Positions 23,829 to 47,700 of a DNA stretch of 64,000 nucleotides are shown one piece after another. The stretch's first letter is position 1. Each line of letters starts with the position of its first letter. This DNA comes from Eudromia elegans (lineage: Eukaryota > Chordata > Aves > Tinamiformes > Tinamidae): positions 2,617,894 through 2,681,893 of the forward strand of contig PTEX01000032.1 of the NCBI GenBank assembly GCA_003342815.1. Reading direction: 5' to 3'. Under the pieces are notes generated by a model. It worked only from the letters and a program-made list of their open reading frames with translations. It searched no databases and was not told where the DNA came from. The translations under genes were made by a program, and so were the position numbers.

Positions 23829-26800
23829 GTAAAGCCTCCTAGAGAAGGTTGGGGATGCAACATACTTGAACGTCTACAGCTCAAGCAGAAGCTGTTTCTG
23901 GTGGCTTCCTGCATATTTGAAGGTGCACTTAATTTCCCTGGGCTATGACACTGCATTTCCAGCAGTGATGCTTTACTGATAATTAAGGTAAGTTAACAGA
24001 GTCCCCAAAACCCTATTCAAAGTATTTTGTTGGCATTTCCTGCAGCAGTAACTGCTCTTAATTAAAATCAGGGCTAAAATTTTATTGCGAGAGTCATATT
24101 GTCAGGATGCCATGCTTTTTTTTTTTGAAGCCTAACTTCAAAACAGACAAGCTGGAAGATACAATTTAGTTCTTCTGTTAAAATGTTCATGGTTTTTCAT
24201 CATATTGAAATATGAAGTTTTTCTTGGAGCTGATGCACTAACTTGCGTTTAGTATGCAAAACCTCTCAAATTTGGGGGGAGAAAAAAAAAAGTACTGCTA
24301 AAAAAGCTGATAAAAATACATATTTTTGACACCTGGGGGATTCACTGGGAGCCTAACAAAATAAATCTCTGCCTCTGAGTCTGGTAAATAGCTCTTAGCG
24401 CTGTGACTGCAATGCTTTTCCCATATTAACTGCACCTCTGTGGAAATCGGAAGAGTTCTTTCCCGTGATTACAATCAGGTCAGCTTTTTCTGTTCCACAT
24501 AAGCCCTCACGACGGCGAAGAACGAGAAAAAGTGAATAGCGGCTGCAGATGTGACACCTCTGTCCTTGGGGGAAGTCACAGGTTTGAGCCTCAGCTTTTG
24601 CAGCCTGCCATTCACCAGCAATCCCGAACAATAATCGATGGTGTTAAAAAGATCAGAGCCTCGCTCTGGTTTGATCATTTTGCGGGGAGGGGGAGGAGGA
24701 AATTAAACAGACATTTGGCATATTTGCAAAGTGTGAATCCCCAGGCAATTTTGGGCCTGTTTCATCTGTAAGCCTTCAGCAGATTCACAATGTCTGCTCA
24801 ATTCTGCCTAGCTAATATTAGAGCGAAACTCCAGCCCTACTGTTAGAGGCACAACTTTGAAAGGGTAGCTACAACTGCTTTAAACATCAGAGCGGCGCCA
24901 CATGGATTGGAACAGCTCAGATTTGCTTTGCTTGATGCTGTTCTGTGCTGTCAGATCGTGTTTGGCCCAGCATGGTGCAGTGCTAAGAACAGCTGCCTGA
25001 AATATTCCCGGCTCCTCTTTGCTGTGGGGCACGGACTCTTCTGCTAAACCAAGGTGAAGCTCATGAGCAGCAATAAGGTGAGGATGATGAGCCGTGGTAC
25101 GAGGAGGACTCCACAGCGATGCCCTTGGAGGAGGTCTGGACTTCAGCCTTTCCTGAGGTCCCCAAAGGGCAGACTCGGTGGCCTCTGCCAGCTGTGCCCA
25201 TGAAGGGCTATGCCCAGATCCAGGGTGGTTGGGCTCCAGGATGGGCACCTGAGACTCTCCCGGGTCATTTCTCCACGGATTTCTCTTTCGAGTCTGCACC
25301 AGATTCGTGTCCGCAGCCACATGCTTCCCAGTCCCTGCGTGTGCCCCATGCTAAGGGATGAGGACAATCCTTGTTGTTAGCCCCTGATCTTTACAATCAT
25401 GTCCCCAAGACAAACGGCACTTCCAGAGCAGTTTTGTCCTCCTCTGATTTTCTCCTATGCTTCCTTTTTTTCTCCCTTTCTCTGTCTGGCCTTTATTCCT
25501 GATATTATCCATCCTACTCAGACATCAGGATTAGGGAAGAGTGTGTGTCTCTGAAGTCATTATAATCACAAGCTTTCTTTCTCCTGCCTGCTCTGTTTGA
25601 ACACACATCACGCCTCCGGAGGGGGCCTTGCAAATAACCAACCGTAAATTGTGGGAAAGCCTCTGGATCAGATCACCTCCCTCTGAAGACGGTGGAACAA
25701 GCTGTTAAATGCACCGTTAAAATATTCCTCATACTAAAAAGGAAACAGTTCCTTTTTAGGAATAAATGCTCCAGGAAATAGTGCCTGTGACAAGACATGT
25801 CTAGGTCCTGCAAAGGGCATCTCTGCCCAGTGTCAAAAACACAAAAATGCATCAGAAGTGTTGGGTGAGACAGACCCACTGAGGCTGAAAATGTCCTTCC
25901 TGGATGGACAGTGATGCCAACTACTCTATTTTCATCTTATGGCAAATATCCAGGATGGAATTTGCATCTGAGACATTGCTGTCTTGACTTCATGGCTGGC
26001 CTGGGGGCTGGTTCAGCCTTACCAAGCTCTTTTAAAGCAATCTTGTTGCATAACATGGAGTAAACTTGGAAACCAAGTATGCTGACCAAGACAGGTCCCA
26101 TAATGCCTATAATGAGAAGACGGATGCTGCAACCTCAGCAGTTAATTCCTTGCTCTTTGACCATAGCAATTCCTAAATCATTAGGTACTAACACATACGA
26201 CTCGGCGAGAGCTCTCATCATTTCTCCAAACCCATTTCTGGCAAGCAAATCTGTGCTGGTATGGAAGAATAATTAGGCAAAGCACATTTTTCAGGAAGAA
26301 GTACCTGGAGACTTTTCTTAATATTGCCATTGCTATGAAGGACAAATAAATCATGCTTCCTTTTTAGCCCACAGCCTGCAGAGCAGCCAGCTCTGATCTA
26401 TCTGCATGACCCCTGGGAGCAATGTGAATCCAAGTCACATATATTTAGGTAGTTTCCTCCATGATCAACTATAAGACAGACAAGATCCTCTAATGTGACA
26501 GATACTTCACTGAGATGATGAAAGCCAGATGATGAATATGGTGTGAAACAAATTGATTACGGACCTCCAGCTCAGGGTTAACAAACTGTACTTCGGAGCA
26601 CTTCTTGCCTTCTCCATCATTTAGATTAGAGCATTCAGAGGTATCCTCAGAGGATCTTTCTTATGGTTTCCTCCCCCAAGTCCAGTCCAGGATGGACAAC
26701 TGTGCCCTATACACTGGGCTTCCTTAGCCAGTGGGCTGCGGGAAGGGATTTCTCTCTTCATCGCAACACAGGAGACACCACATCTCAGCATTGGATCAAT

Positions 26801-27118
26801 CTGCGAGCTTCCAGCCCCAGACAGGAACGGACACACTGAAGGGAACCCCATGGAAGTCCCCAAGCTGGCTGCGGCTGAAGCACTGAGGGGCAAGGAGAGG
26901 CCAAGGGCACTAGTGAAGCCTTGAAGAAGACCCTGGGGCACGTTACTGCTGCCAGGGACCACAGCACTAAGGCCATGGTGGCTAATGCATCTCCCTGTCT
27001 GGCACCCTCCATCCCCACGCCACTGGGCCATAGATGCTGGAGGACACTTCCTTAAGGACCCTTTTCCTCCCAAACCACACCGTGATTCCCCACAGAGAGC
27101 TGTTGAGCAAAGACTTAC

Positions 27119-27262
27119 TGATGAAGTTGGCTTGGCCCGTGAAGATGGTGTACTGGAGCTCATAGGAGCTGACACTGAACTCATCCTCCGATATCCAGTG
27201 AACCGTAATCGTATCATGGGAGGCGGTGCAAAGCTCCTCACGCACGGACGGAGGGTTAGGTG
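27119..27262 (-). CDS. MID2: MID2 coding exon C6: fibronectin type III domain, first part
   Basis: The 144-nt exon completes an Ala codon and reads [17 protein letters not shown], then [12 protein letters not shown] and [17 protein letters not shown], and ends with one base of a Ser codon (phase 1). These are the early strands of the FN3 beta sandwich, with the usual proline-rich lead (PNPPS), the core Trp (VHW) and the Tyr of the SYELQY strand. In MID proteins the FN3 domain links the COS box to the SPRY domain. The acceptor is TCTGCAG and the donor is GTAAGT. If the donor is skipped the frame stays open for about 45 more codons, to a TAG stop at 26984-26982. Confidence 0.96.
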
Positions 27263-28413
<1,151 letters not shown>

Positions 28414-28562
28414 CTCTCGGCCACATTCCTGGCTGTCTGCAGGAATCGCGCGTGGTCGTTCTCCTTCAGGATATGCTCGGCCTGATTTATGAGGACCGTG
28501 GAGCGCTCCAGACACTGCCGGCAATTAGCGACTTGCTGGGCCAACTTCCTCAGCTTCATCAC
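28414..28562 (-). CDS. MID2: MID2 coding exon C4: end of coiled coil and start of COS box
   Basis: The 149-nt exon starts in phase 0 ([11 protein letters not shown]) and ends after AG of the next Arg codon (phase 2). It includes [18 protein letters not shown] and [12 protein letters not shown]. The FLQ-containing helix is a landmark of the COS (C-terminal subgroup one signature) box, which in MID1, MID2, TRIM9 and related proteins is needed for microtubule binding. As I recall, changing FLQ in MID1 releases the protein from microtubules. The acceptor is CTCTCTCAG and the donor is GTAGGC. Differences from my memory of human MID2 are few ([11 protein letters not shown] for QARFLQSAKNI), as expected for a bird orthologue under strong constraint. 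Confidence 0.96.
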
Positions 28563-39647
<11,085 letters not shown>

Positions 39648-41507
39648 TTAAGGACAGAAAGTGCAAGATCAGCAAAATCAGAGGGCTATAATGAATTGGT
39701 CATCAACAAATTAGACCATTTGTCACCAAACACACTGCCCAAGCGAGCAAAAACATCAAAACCATTGGGCAAAGGCCCATTTGGCTTCCTGGGAGCTTTT
39801 TCTTCTCATACCTGCAGCTCCCAGTGCAGAGACCTAGAGCTTTTTCTAGAAGAACAAGGCACCAGTTGGGCACCTCCCTAAAACTTATGTTGTCCTCTTG
39901 CTTGGCCCAACGATGACCTAGGGTGGGCGGTGAAATGCAAGAGAAGGAGGGAGCCTTTGGGTTCTACAGTCTTGTAATGGAGATGAACAGCCAGAGAAGA
40001 GTGTGGGTGTCTGCCCACTCTTCTGCTTGGGCCATTGCTGCTCCGTTTTGGGGACACCGGGGAAGCTGCAAAGGTTTTGTTGCTGCAGAAAAGTGGCAGA
40101 TCTCCCGATTTTCCTGAAAAACTGCATTGGCACCAGTAAAAAATATCATCAGCATTTAATTTTCTCAAACTATCAAGTCTCAAACCCACATTCCTCCCGT
40201 TCCTCCTACAAACCCAGAATTTCTCTTGGTGACGGGTGCTTTCCAGACACTCAAGGTTAGCAACACAGTGTTGGCCATTCTCTCTCGACACATCCCACCC
40301 TTTCATACCGGTAGAAAAAGCTATTCTACTTCAACTTCCAGCCAGAAAGTCTGTCTGATAGCAATGAACAGCTTCTATTTTCCATACCTCCTCTCCCCTC
40401 CTTATCCTCTGCTGGCCATGGCGATAAAAGGCTCCTGGGAGAAGGGTGTGGGCTCAGTGCCAGGAAGTGTGTAGGGGGAAAAAGGCACAAGCCTCTCCAT
40501 AAAATGTGAAGCACAAGGAGAAGGGAAAAAGACAACGGAGTTCACGCAGAGCACCTTTGGGGAGCTCCTTCCTTAGGGGAAGGAGAGGGGCATCCAACTG
40601 AGTAGAGATGCAGGGGACTCGTGCCCACTTTGCAGCCCCTAGTAGGTTGCAACGTGGAGCCTGGGACCCTCTGTGCGAAGCAGAGCAGCCCACGAGCACC
40701 TTCCTGGTGCTGCCTCTTACGCTAAATGCCCATTTATGCAATATTGATGGGGGTGAAGGCAATGGAGCAGAGCTTGGAGTAGCTCAAAAAGATTTTGGTA
40801 TCTGTGGACACACAGTGGACTTATATTTGCTGGTATCAATAATTCAAGCAACACTGCATTTCCATTAAAATACGTGATTCCACTAAGAGCAAATGTTTTA
40901 GCACAAAGTGTTTGCTACCTGTTGCAACACTTGTCATGGAAATGATATCCCATTAATATTTTAAGCTTCGGGGCTGAAGGAGCATCCCTGTGGTGTCTTG
41001 GGCAGCCCAAGAAATTCCCAGAGCTTTCATTAAACTGCAAGTCCTTTGCACACCCGTGCTGCTAACCCGTTCTTGCCACCGAGTTTGCTTCCAGCCCAGG
41101 GTTATTAAACACAAACTGACGAAAGCATCAAACATTTAACGTGCTAATTATCTTCCTCATCGCGACTGAAGCTGCAGCTTTGAAATTGCAGCGGAGCTGC
41201 TTTCATGTTCACGGAAGGCAGAAGTGGGAGGGAGAGGGCACAAGCACCGAGCTGCGCTCTTTGAAGCACAGAGGTCCACGAATGCTCTGATGGGAAAAGC
41301 GAGGGGTCACCCCGGATGATCCTGGCAGAAGGCATGCAAGGAAGTCACTTCACTTGGAACTGCTTTACTGCAAGGCTGACTTTCCACATTTCTCTTCGTG
41401 CAAAGGCAGCCAAAACTGGAGAGTGTTTACACGCAAAGATTCATTTAAGGCTTCTCTCTTTTTTTTCCTTAACGTTGTTTCTCTTGTTCCCTTATAATTG
41501 CTTTATA

Positions 41508-41755
41508 CGAAGGGCGTGCATCCCCCGCGTCCCCTCCACCCGCACTGCAAACACAACACACATGTGTACTTACAAACACGCATGCACACGTGGACCCCCG
41601 AATCCAAACCAGCCACGCAGCCGGTGCCCACGGTGGCCTCCTGCCCTGCCTGCCGCGGGCATCCCGGGCTGCCTTCTCCAGGCACGCCGCCCCAGGTGAG
41701 CAGTCGATAGCCTGGGACTGCGGGCGCGATGCCAGGACAGCCACCTCCATGCCCG
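41508..41755. promoter_or_regulatory. CpG-rich patch in intron 1, about 1.9 kb upstream of exon C2
   Basis: By hand count about 21 CpGs lie in 250 bp, with CCGCGG, CCCGGG and GGGCGCG runs. On the plus strand a consensus donor CCAG/GTGAGC lies at 41693-41702. This is weaker than the island near 52.6 kb. It may be an unmethylated regulatory patch or simply a GC-rich stretch. Confidence 0.35.
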
Positions 41756-44700
41756 TGCTCCAAGCCAAGATGCTAGCGGGACTAATGTACCCATCAATGC
41801 TGGGAGCTGCACATCCCTCCGGGAGTTTAGAATGAACTCTCACCCCTCAGAAAACTGGCTAACACAAACAACCCTGGGGGAAATACAGCAAGCCAGCTAT
41901 TTGCCATTCCTTGATTCTAAAAAGTCACCCCTGCTGCCACCTGTCGTGCTCAAGTGCCTTTCCCTTCGCCAGCCACAGCAATTGGGAGCTGCTCTGAATT
42001 TATTTCCCAGGGTCCAATCACCAGGAGTGCTGCAGAGAGGGATGCATCCACTGCTTGTTCCCACAGCATTTGGTCCTCCTGCAGAGTCCCCTAGTCCCCA
42101 TGCTGGAGCACTAGGGCTCCTCATCCTGTCCCCTGGCACAAGCTGCCAGAGGGGAGAGGAGGAGGAAGATGAAGGCAGCTCTGGGTGTCCCACAGACCCC
42201 AAGTGCTCTGGAGGGGACTGAGCTGGCGAGGAAGACTCTGAAACCAGGCGTCAGAGACACCACATTTCAAAGCGGGCTGCGTTAGCACATACTGCGGCTA
42301 ATGCCTGCTTCCAGATTAGGGGAAAATAAGAAAGTAGAGGGAAAAAAAAATAAACAGGGATAAATGAATGCAAAAACTGCAGCTCTGTTTGTTGTGCCAC
42401 CAGCTAATTAGCACATATTGGATTTGAGCTTTATTAGCTTTTTCCCAGCATCTTCTTTTGGGCTGAGTTAATCAGCGTTGCTTGAACTCATACGGCTAGA
42501 GCTGATTAGGGAGAGCAAGCGCCTCTCATGTCTCACCTCCCTAAAGACAGCAACACCCTCTCGGGCTGCAAGGCAATTCCTCTCTGCCTCAACTGGCCAT
42601 GCTTTTTGCATAGGGATCCAGCACTCAGCGGGACCCCCCCCTGCAAACACAGCAGCTTCCCAGCAGCTCGGGCGTTTAATTAACCGACGGCCTAATGAGA
42701 GCAGATGGGCCCGGGTGGAAGTTTACTTAAGTACTGAAACAGCAATGGGTTATTTATTCCTCTTCCTCATGTCAGCTTGGCAGAAGGGACTCACTCCCAG
42801 CTCACTTGCAGCTGCGGTAGACTCTGTCATGGTCCAAGGTGCCCGGGCCACCTGCTCCACCTTCTTCACTGTGAGATTTCCACGCTCATGAGATGCAGGT
42901 ATCTGCAATACAGCCCAGCCAACATCCTCAGGCACAACAGCCTCCTATTTTTTTCCCTCCTCACTTCTTCATCTTGCACACATCCATGCTATAAACCAAC
43001 ACAAGGAGCTTCCAGGACATGTCAGACACGGGGCTTTTTAATACGAAAGGCTCCTTTGCAGCAGCAAGGACGCAGTGATGACATGAGGCTTGTTGATTCT
43101 TCCCAGGAAATTCCATTCCTCTGGCTGCAGCACTCGAGCTCCCTTTTCTTGGCAGGTTGAAGGCGGGAAGGGAGAGGTAGCAAGAGGGAGGGAATGGAAA
43201 CTGCAAAAGACAGTCCTCGCAAGGCAAATTATAGTAATCACGTTCAATTTCCACAGATGTGGTTCATGACCACTGGCAGCTGGAAAATCTTGCAGTTGCA
43301 ACAAGCAGGCCCTTAAAACTAAGGGCATGTTGTATTTTTGCTTGCAATGCTGTCAACTTGCAACAGTGGCAAGACAGATTTACACCTTGCTAAGTAAGAG
43401 CCAGGGAAAGTCACGTTCGGCCGCCTGTGTCCTGCAAATCTGCTAGGAAAACTTGTCTCGCTCCTGGTTTATAAGAATACCCAGCATTTTTTTCCGTGAT
43501 AGTTGCTGGAAACAAAGCCCTATCCTCGAAGCACGTTGCCTTCTTCTAGCAAGCTCCGGTTGTCCTCGAGAAGGTCCAGGCTTGCTGCAGAGCCAGCACT
43601 GCAGCTTCTCCCCAGGCTGCCCAAGGAAGCTACCGCCTTCCTGCAGGGCCCTGAGCAGCTGAGACCTTGCTAAGAGGAGAGTCTGCAGCCCGGTTTGACC
43701 TGCATAATCAGTCTCGAAAATGAACACCGGGAGGAAAACCAAAATCATCCAAGGGGAACCGAGGGAGCCCCAGGAGCACACATAGCCAAAGGGTGCAAAC
43801 AGGCGGTGCCAGAAGAAGAGGAGGAGGAGAGAGACAAGGGCGCTCAGCACATATAGGTTTTTTGCTTTTCCTTTGATACCATTCCCAGATTCTCCTATGC
43901 TAAAGCCCAGAAAAGCTCTGCTGCACAGTGCTAATATTTTATGGATCTGGCCTTGCTATTTCTTTTTGTCAAAAACTGTCTGGAAGAGAAAGAAAAGCCA
44001 CGGGCACCTTTTTTAAGAAATGTAAACAACAGCCAGCATTTACCTTCCCCAGGCATTTTAATCCCACATCGCTCCTGCCAGAGGGTGCGTGCACAGAACT
44101 GAAGGACCACAGGAACATTTTCCTTGACTGTTGTTAAATCAGTCTCAGCAATTTGGCTGGGTTACATCACCTTGTTCTCCAAGCATGCGAGTTGAGCCCT
44201 GATGTTAAGGATCTGTAGTTTGGGGAAAGCAAAAAGCACAGCCCTGGCACCTTGATCTCCCAAGAGCTGCTTCCACTCTGGATCCGTCCCTGGGACACCA
44301 TAATGAGGTGCTGAGGAGATGTGCTTGGGATTGTGGCCAGGCACCCGAACGTGCCCACGGTCCGTCCAGCGACCTTCCCTCACTCTCCCCAGTCTCTCCT
44401 GCTCCCCAGCACGCCTGGTGGCCCCTGGCATCTCCAGGGCACCCATCGTGCTGCTTTGAACACGCTGTCCCCCACCTACCTCTACTACCAAACACAGAGG
44501 CGCTGATTACCACAGGACCCTGAGATATGCCCAATGTCGGGACCACAACTACCTTTCCTATCTCTAGGGCCTGGGTGCTACTGGAAAAGCCATCTTATTG
44601 ATGAGAACAGTTCAGGATATGCCTGACCAAGAGGCTCCATGCTAGGGAGCAAGCCCTGGACACCTTTCCTGCAAAATGCTGTGGCCTTGCCAGGGCTCCC

Positions 44701-47700
44701 TCTTTTCCCTCTGTCAACAGGAGTTCCTATCACAACTAAAGTATAGAAAAAAAAATGCAGTAGGAAAATGTCTATTTAAGCCCCCTTTTAATGTGACTCA
44801 GCGGCTGGGACCCACCTCCGGCCACGGGTCAGCCAGCTTTCCACAACCACCAGAAATTCCTATGGTCCGTGTGACTGTTTCCCGTGTGGTTTCCTGCCCC
44901 CTCCCTTCCTTCCTCCCTGCTCCCCGCCAAGGTTACTATCATCAGTTGCTCTGCCAAGCGGGATGGCACCTTCTCCAGCGCCTGCAGTCTCAAGCTGTGC
45001 CATCAAACCTACACATTTTTAGGAAGCTCCCTACACTTCCACAGCCCAGTCCTGTGGATGCATCTAACAGTCAGACCTTTGGCTTGTCTTCCTGCTGTCA
45101 CATATCGGAACACAGCTGAACATCACTCCATCCTCACTGCACACCATAGCATTTCACAGAGACAGAATCAAGGCAAATTTGCAAATATGGCAGAGAGTTC
45201 AACTTCTAGACATATATACACACATAAGACCTTCTGTCTTCTGCCGGACTGTCTTAAGCTACATCTATATTCTTAATGGAAGAAAAATGGTCACAGTAAA
45301 ACCGCTTGCCACTAAGAAAGTCTCCCAAAACCCTCATCCTCCTCTTAAAAACTCATTCAGCCCCATATTCCAAAGCACATGACAAAATATTTTTGCTTGT
45401 ACACAAAGGCAACCTGAAGAAGAGCTCACCAATTCGTTTATAAAGGATGCTTGCCTGGTTCCAAGGTGGTGGTGAAATCACACGGAATATTCAACGCTGT
45501 CATTTCTCCAAAACTCCTGGTTAGGTAGAGGTTTGGTCTAGAGCATCTTGTTGGCAAGTCCCACTGTCTGGCTGCTTGATGTGCATCTCTAGGACTTATA
45601 TTCTCCATCTAATCTGTGGTATTTACAGACACAGGGACTTTGCTTCCTTTGAGCAAAGATATGCTGCAAGAACCCTAACATCTGCAAGGCCTTGGCTGTC
45701 CTGACAGCTACAGTGAGTTGTCCTTATTGCTACAGAGAGATGAGGAATGGCTGTGTTCAACCAGCTTTCACTGCTGGAGTTCATCCACCTAAGCACACAG
45801 CCTAAGGAACGAACTGTTCTCTGGCAGGGAACATTGACCCGTTTTCCTAGGTAAAATGAGATGAAGGCCAAATCAAGCTGCCTGACATCCAACCTCATAA
45901 CTTCCCCATAGTCATTACAAGAAACCCAGGATCAAATGATCTTTTGTTTTGTCCTTGCGAGCTGGACTTGAAAGTCCTTGAAAACCGTGAAGTGCCCAAA
46001 GAGTTCAGTTTTCATATTTCCAACAACTCCAGACACAGAAATTTCCTTTTCTGCCAATGACAAGTCAATACAGTTCTCCGGGGAGGAAGCACATCAACCT
46101 TTTGAGTGATATCTCTTCTGGATCCTTCATTAACGACCCTCCAACTGCAGCATCTTGGGGAAGATCTTGCTAGGACACCTCTTTCCAAGCCATGGAGGAG
46201 CAGGGATGGCTGGAAAGGCACCTCTGCAATGCTCCCCTTTGCCTGGTTGCCCAAGACTGATCTCATGGGAAGAATAATTGTTGTCTGTTAGTCACGATGA
46301 AAACAGACCTTGTGTACCAAGCCAATGAAGAAGGAAGGTGGTGCTTAAAGTGCCACGTTTGTGTTGACTCATTCTCCATCAAATATCACTCAGAAAATAG
46401 CCACATTCCCCAGAAAGGTCTGACAGGAGACAAGACAATTTGGACCGTAGTTCCTATTCTAGCCCTGGCGTTAACCAGATGGTTGCTTCCTTCTCCTTCC
46501 ATCCTAAACCATCCGTCTATAAAGAGGATCTAAGAACTCACTGCGGGGCTCCCTTAACGAATGCTTACACAACAATGCTGCATAAGCTTATTTAGGTCCT
46601 TCGGTATTTACATCCTTTAATCTTTTCAAAGCAAGTCTTCTATTATTGGATATTATCACGGTTTTCTCTATCATCACAGCACTGTTGAAAATTGTTTAAA
46701 TATTTTATTAAATTCATCCTGTCTGTGACAAGCCGGTTCTTATTCCTGAAGCCATCTAATCATTATCTGGTTGTTTGAGCTGTCCTATTTAAATACTCTG
46801 AGATTTTATTCCCCGGTGCAGGCTGTGTGCTTTTCAACCTAAAAGAATGTGATTTTCAGACATCTTATTAAATTTGTTTCATTTGATGTCGAAATTCCCT
46901 CGCTGTGGCAAGTCCTGAGCTTGTTTGTGCATTTTTCATTATTTTTACTTACTCCTTTAAAAAGACCAAAAGGGAAGAAAAGATTTCCATCATTCCACAC
47001 ATTGCCTTTTTTTCCCAGGAGTTTCCTCCGTTACAATTTCTACTGACTTGCTTCAAAACCTGTAACAGCCGGTCTAGAGAGGCCACTTTCAGATGTCCTG
47101 TGGTCAGTGTCACCAGCAGCTGATGATCCCAGGGGGTGGTAGAGCTTCTTCAGATCTATCCTACCTGTCCTTAGGGCTTCCCATGCTGCAGATCTGAACA
47201 TCCTTTGCCAAATTCCAGGGCAAGGGCTAGGACACAGTATGGATGCAGCTGCAGGGCTGGTCCCTGCTGGGCACCTTTTCTCCTACGTACATCCTTAGAA
47301 AAGCAGCCTTGACTTCTGGCCAAGTTCCATTTATACCTTCCAGAGGAGCGCGAGGAACTTAAAACCCCTTTGAAGCTTCCCGCTGCTCTTCTTTTTCATC
47401 AGGGTCAGCTAAGTTTATCATCCTTTTGGGTCAACGTAACAGAAAGTGTAAGGAGCCTTGGCACCGATGCTGAAAGCCCTGCATGTGATGCTCTACGCGG
47501 ACTGTGCTCTTGAAAAGGGAGGATGAGAGAAAGCTCACTGGAATCAAATGCTTTCTGCAGCCTGAAACAAAACTTTGTTTAAACTCTGACCCATTTTAGC
47601 AGGAGGAGAGGACAGGAATCACTTGATGAGACATAGGCTGTTAGCACACGAGCTCTATGGTTGAGCAAAGAATTTGGGCTTCTCAAACTTTTAATGGCAA

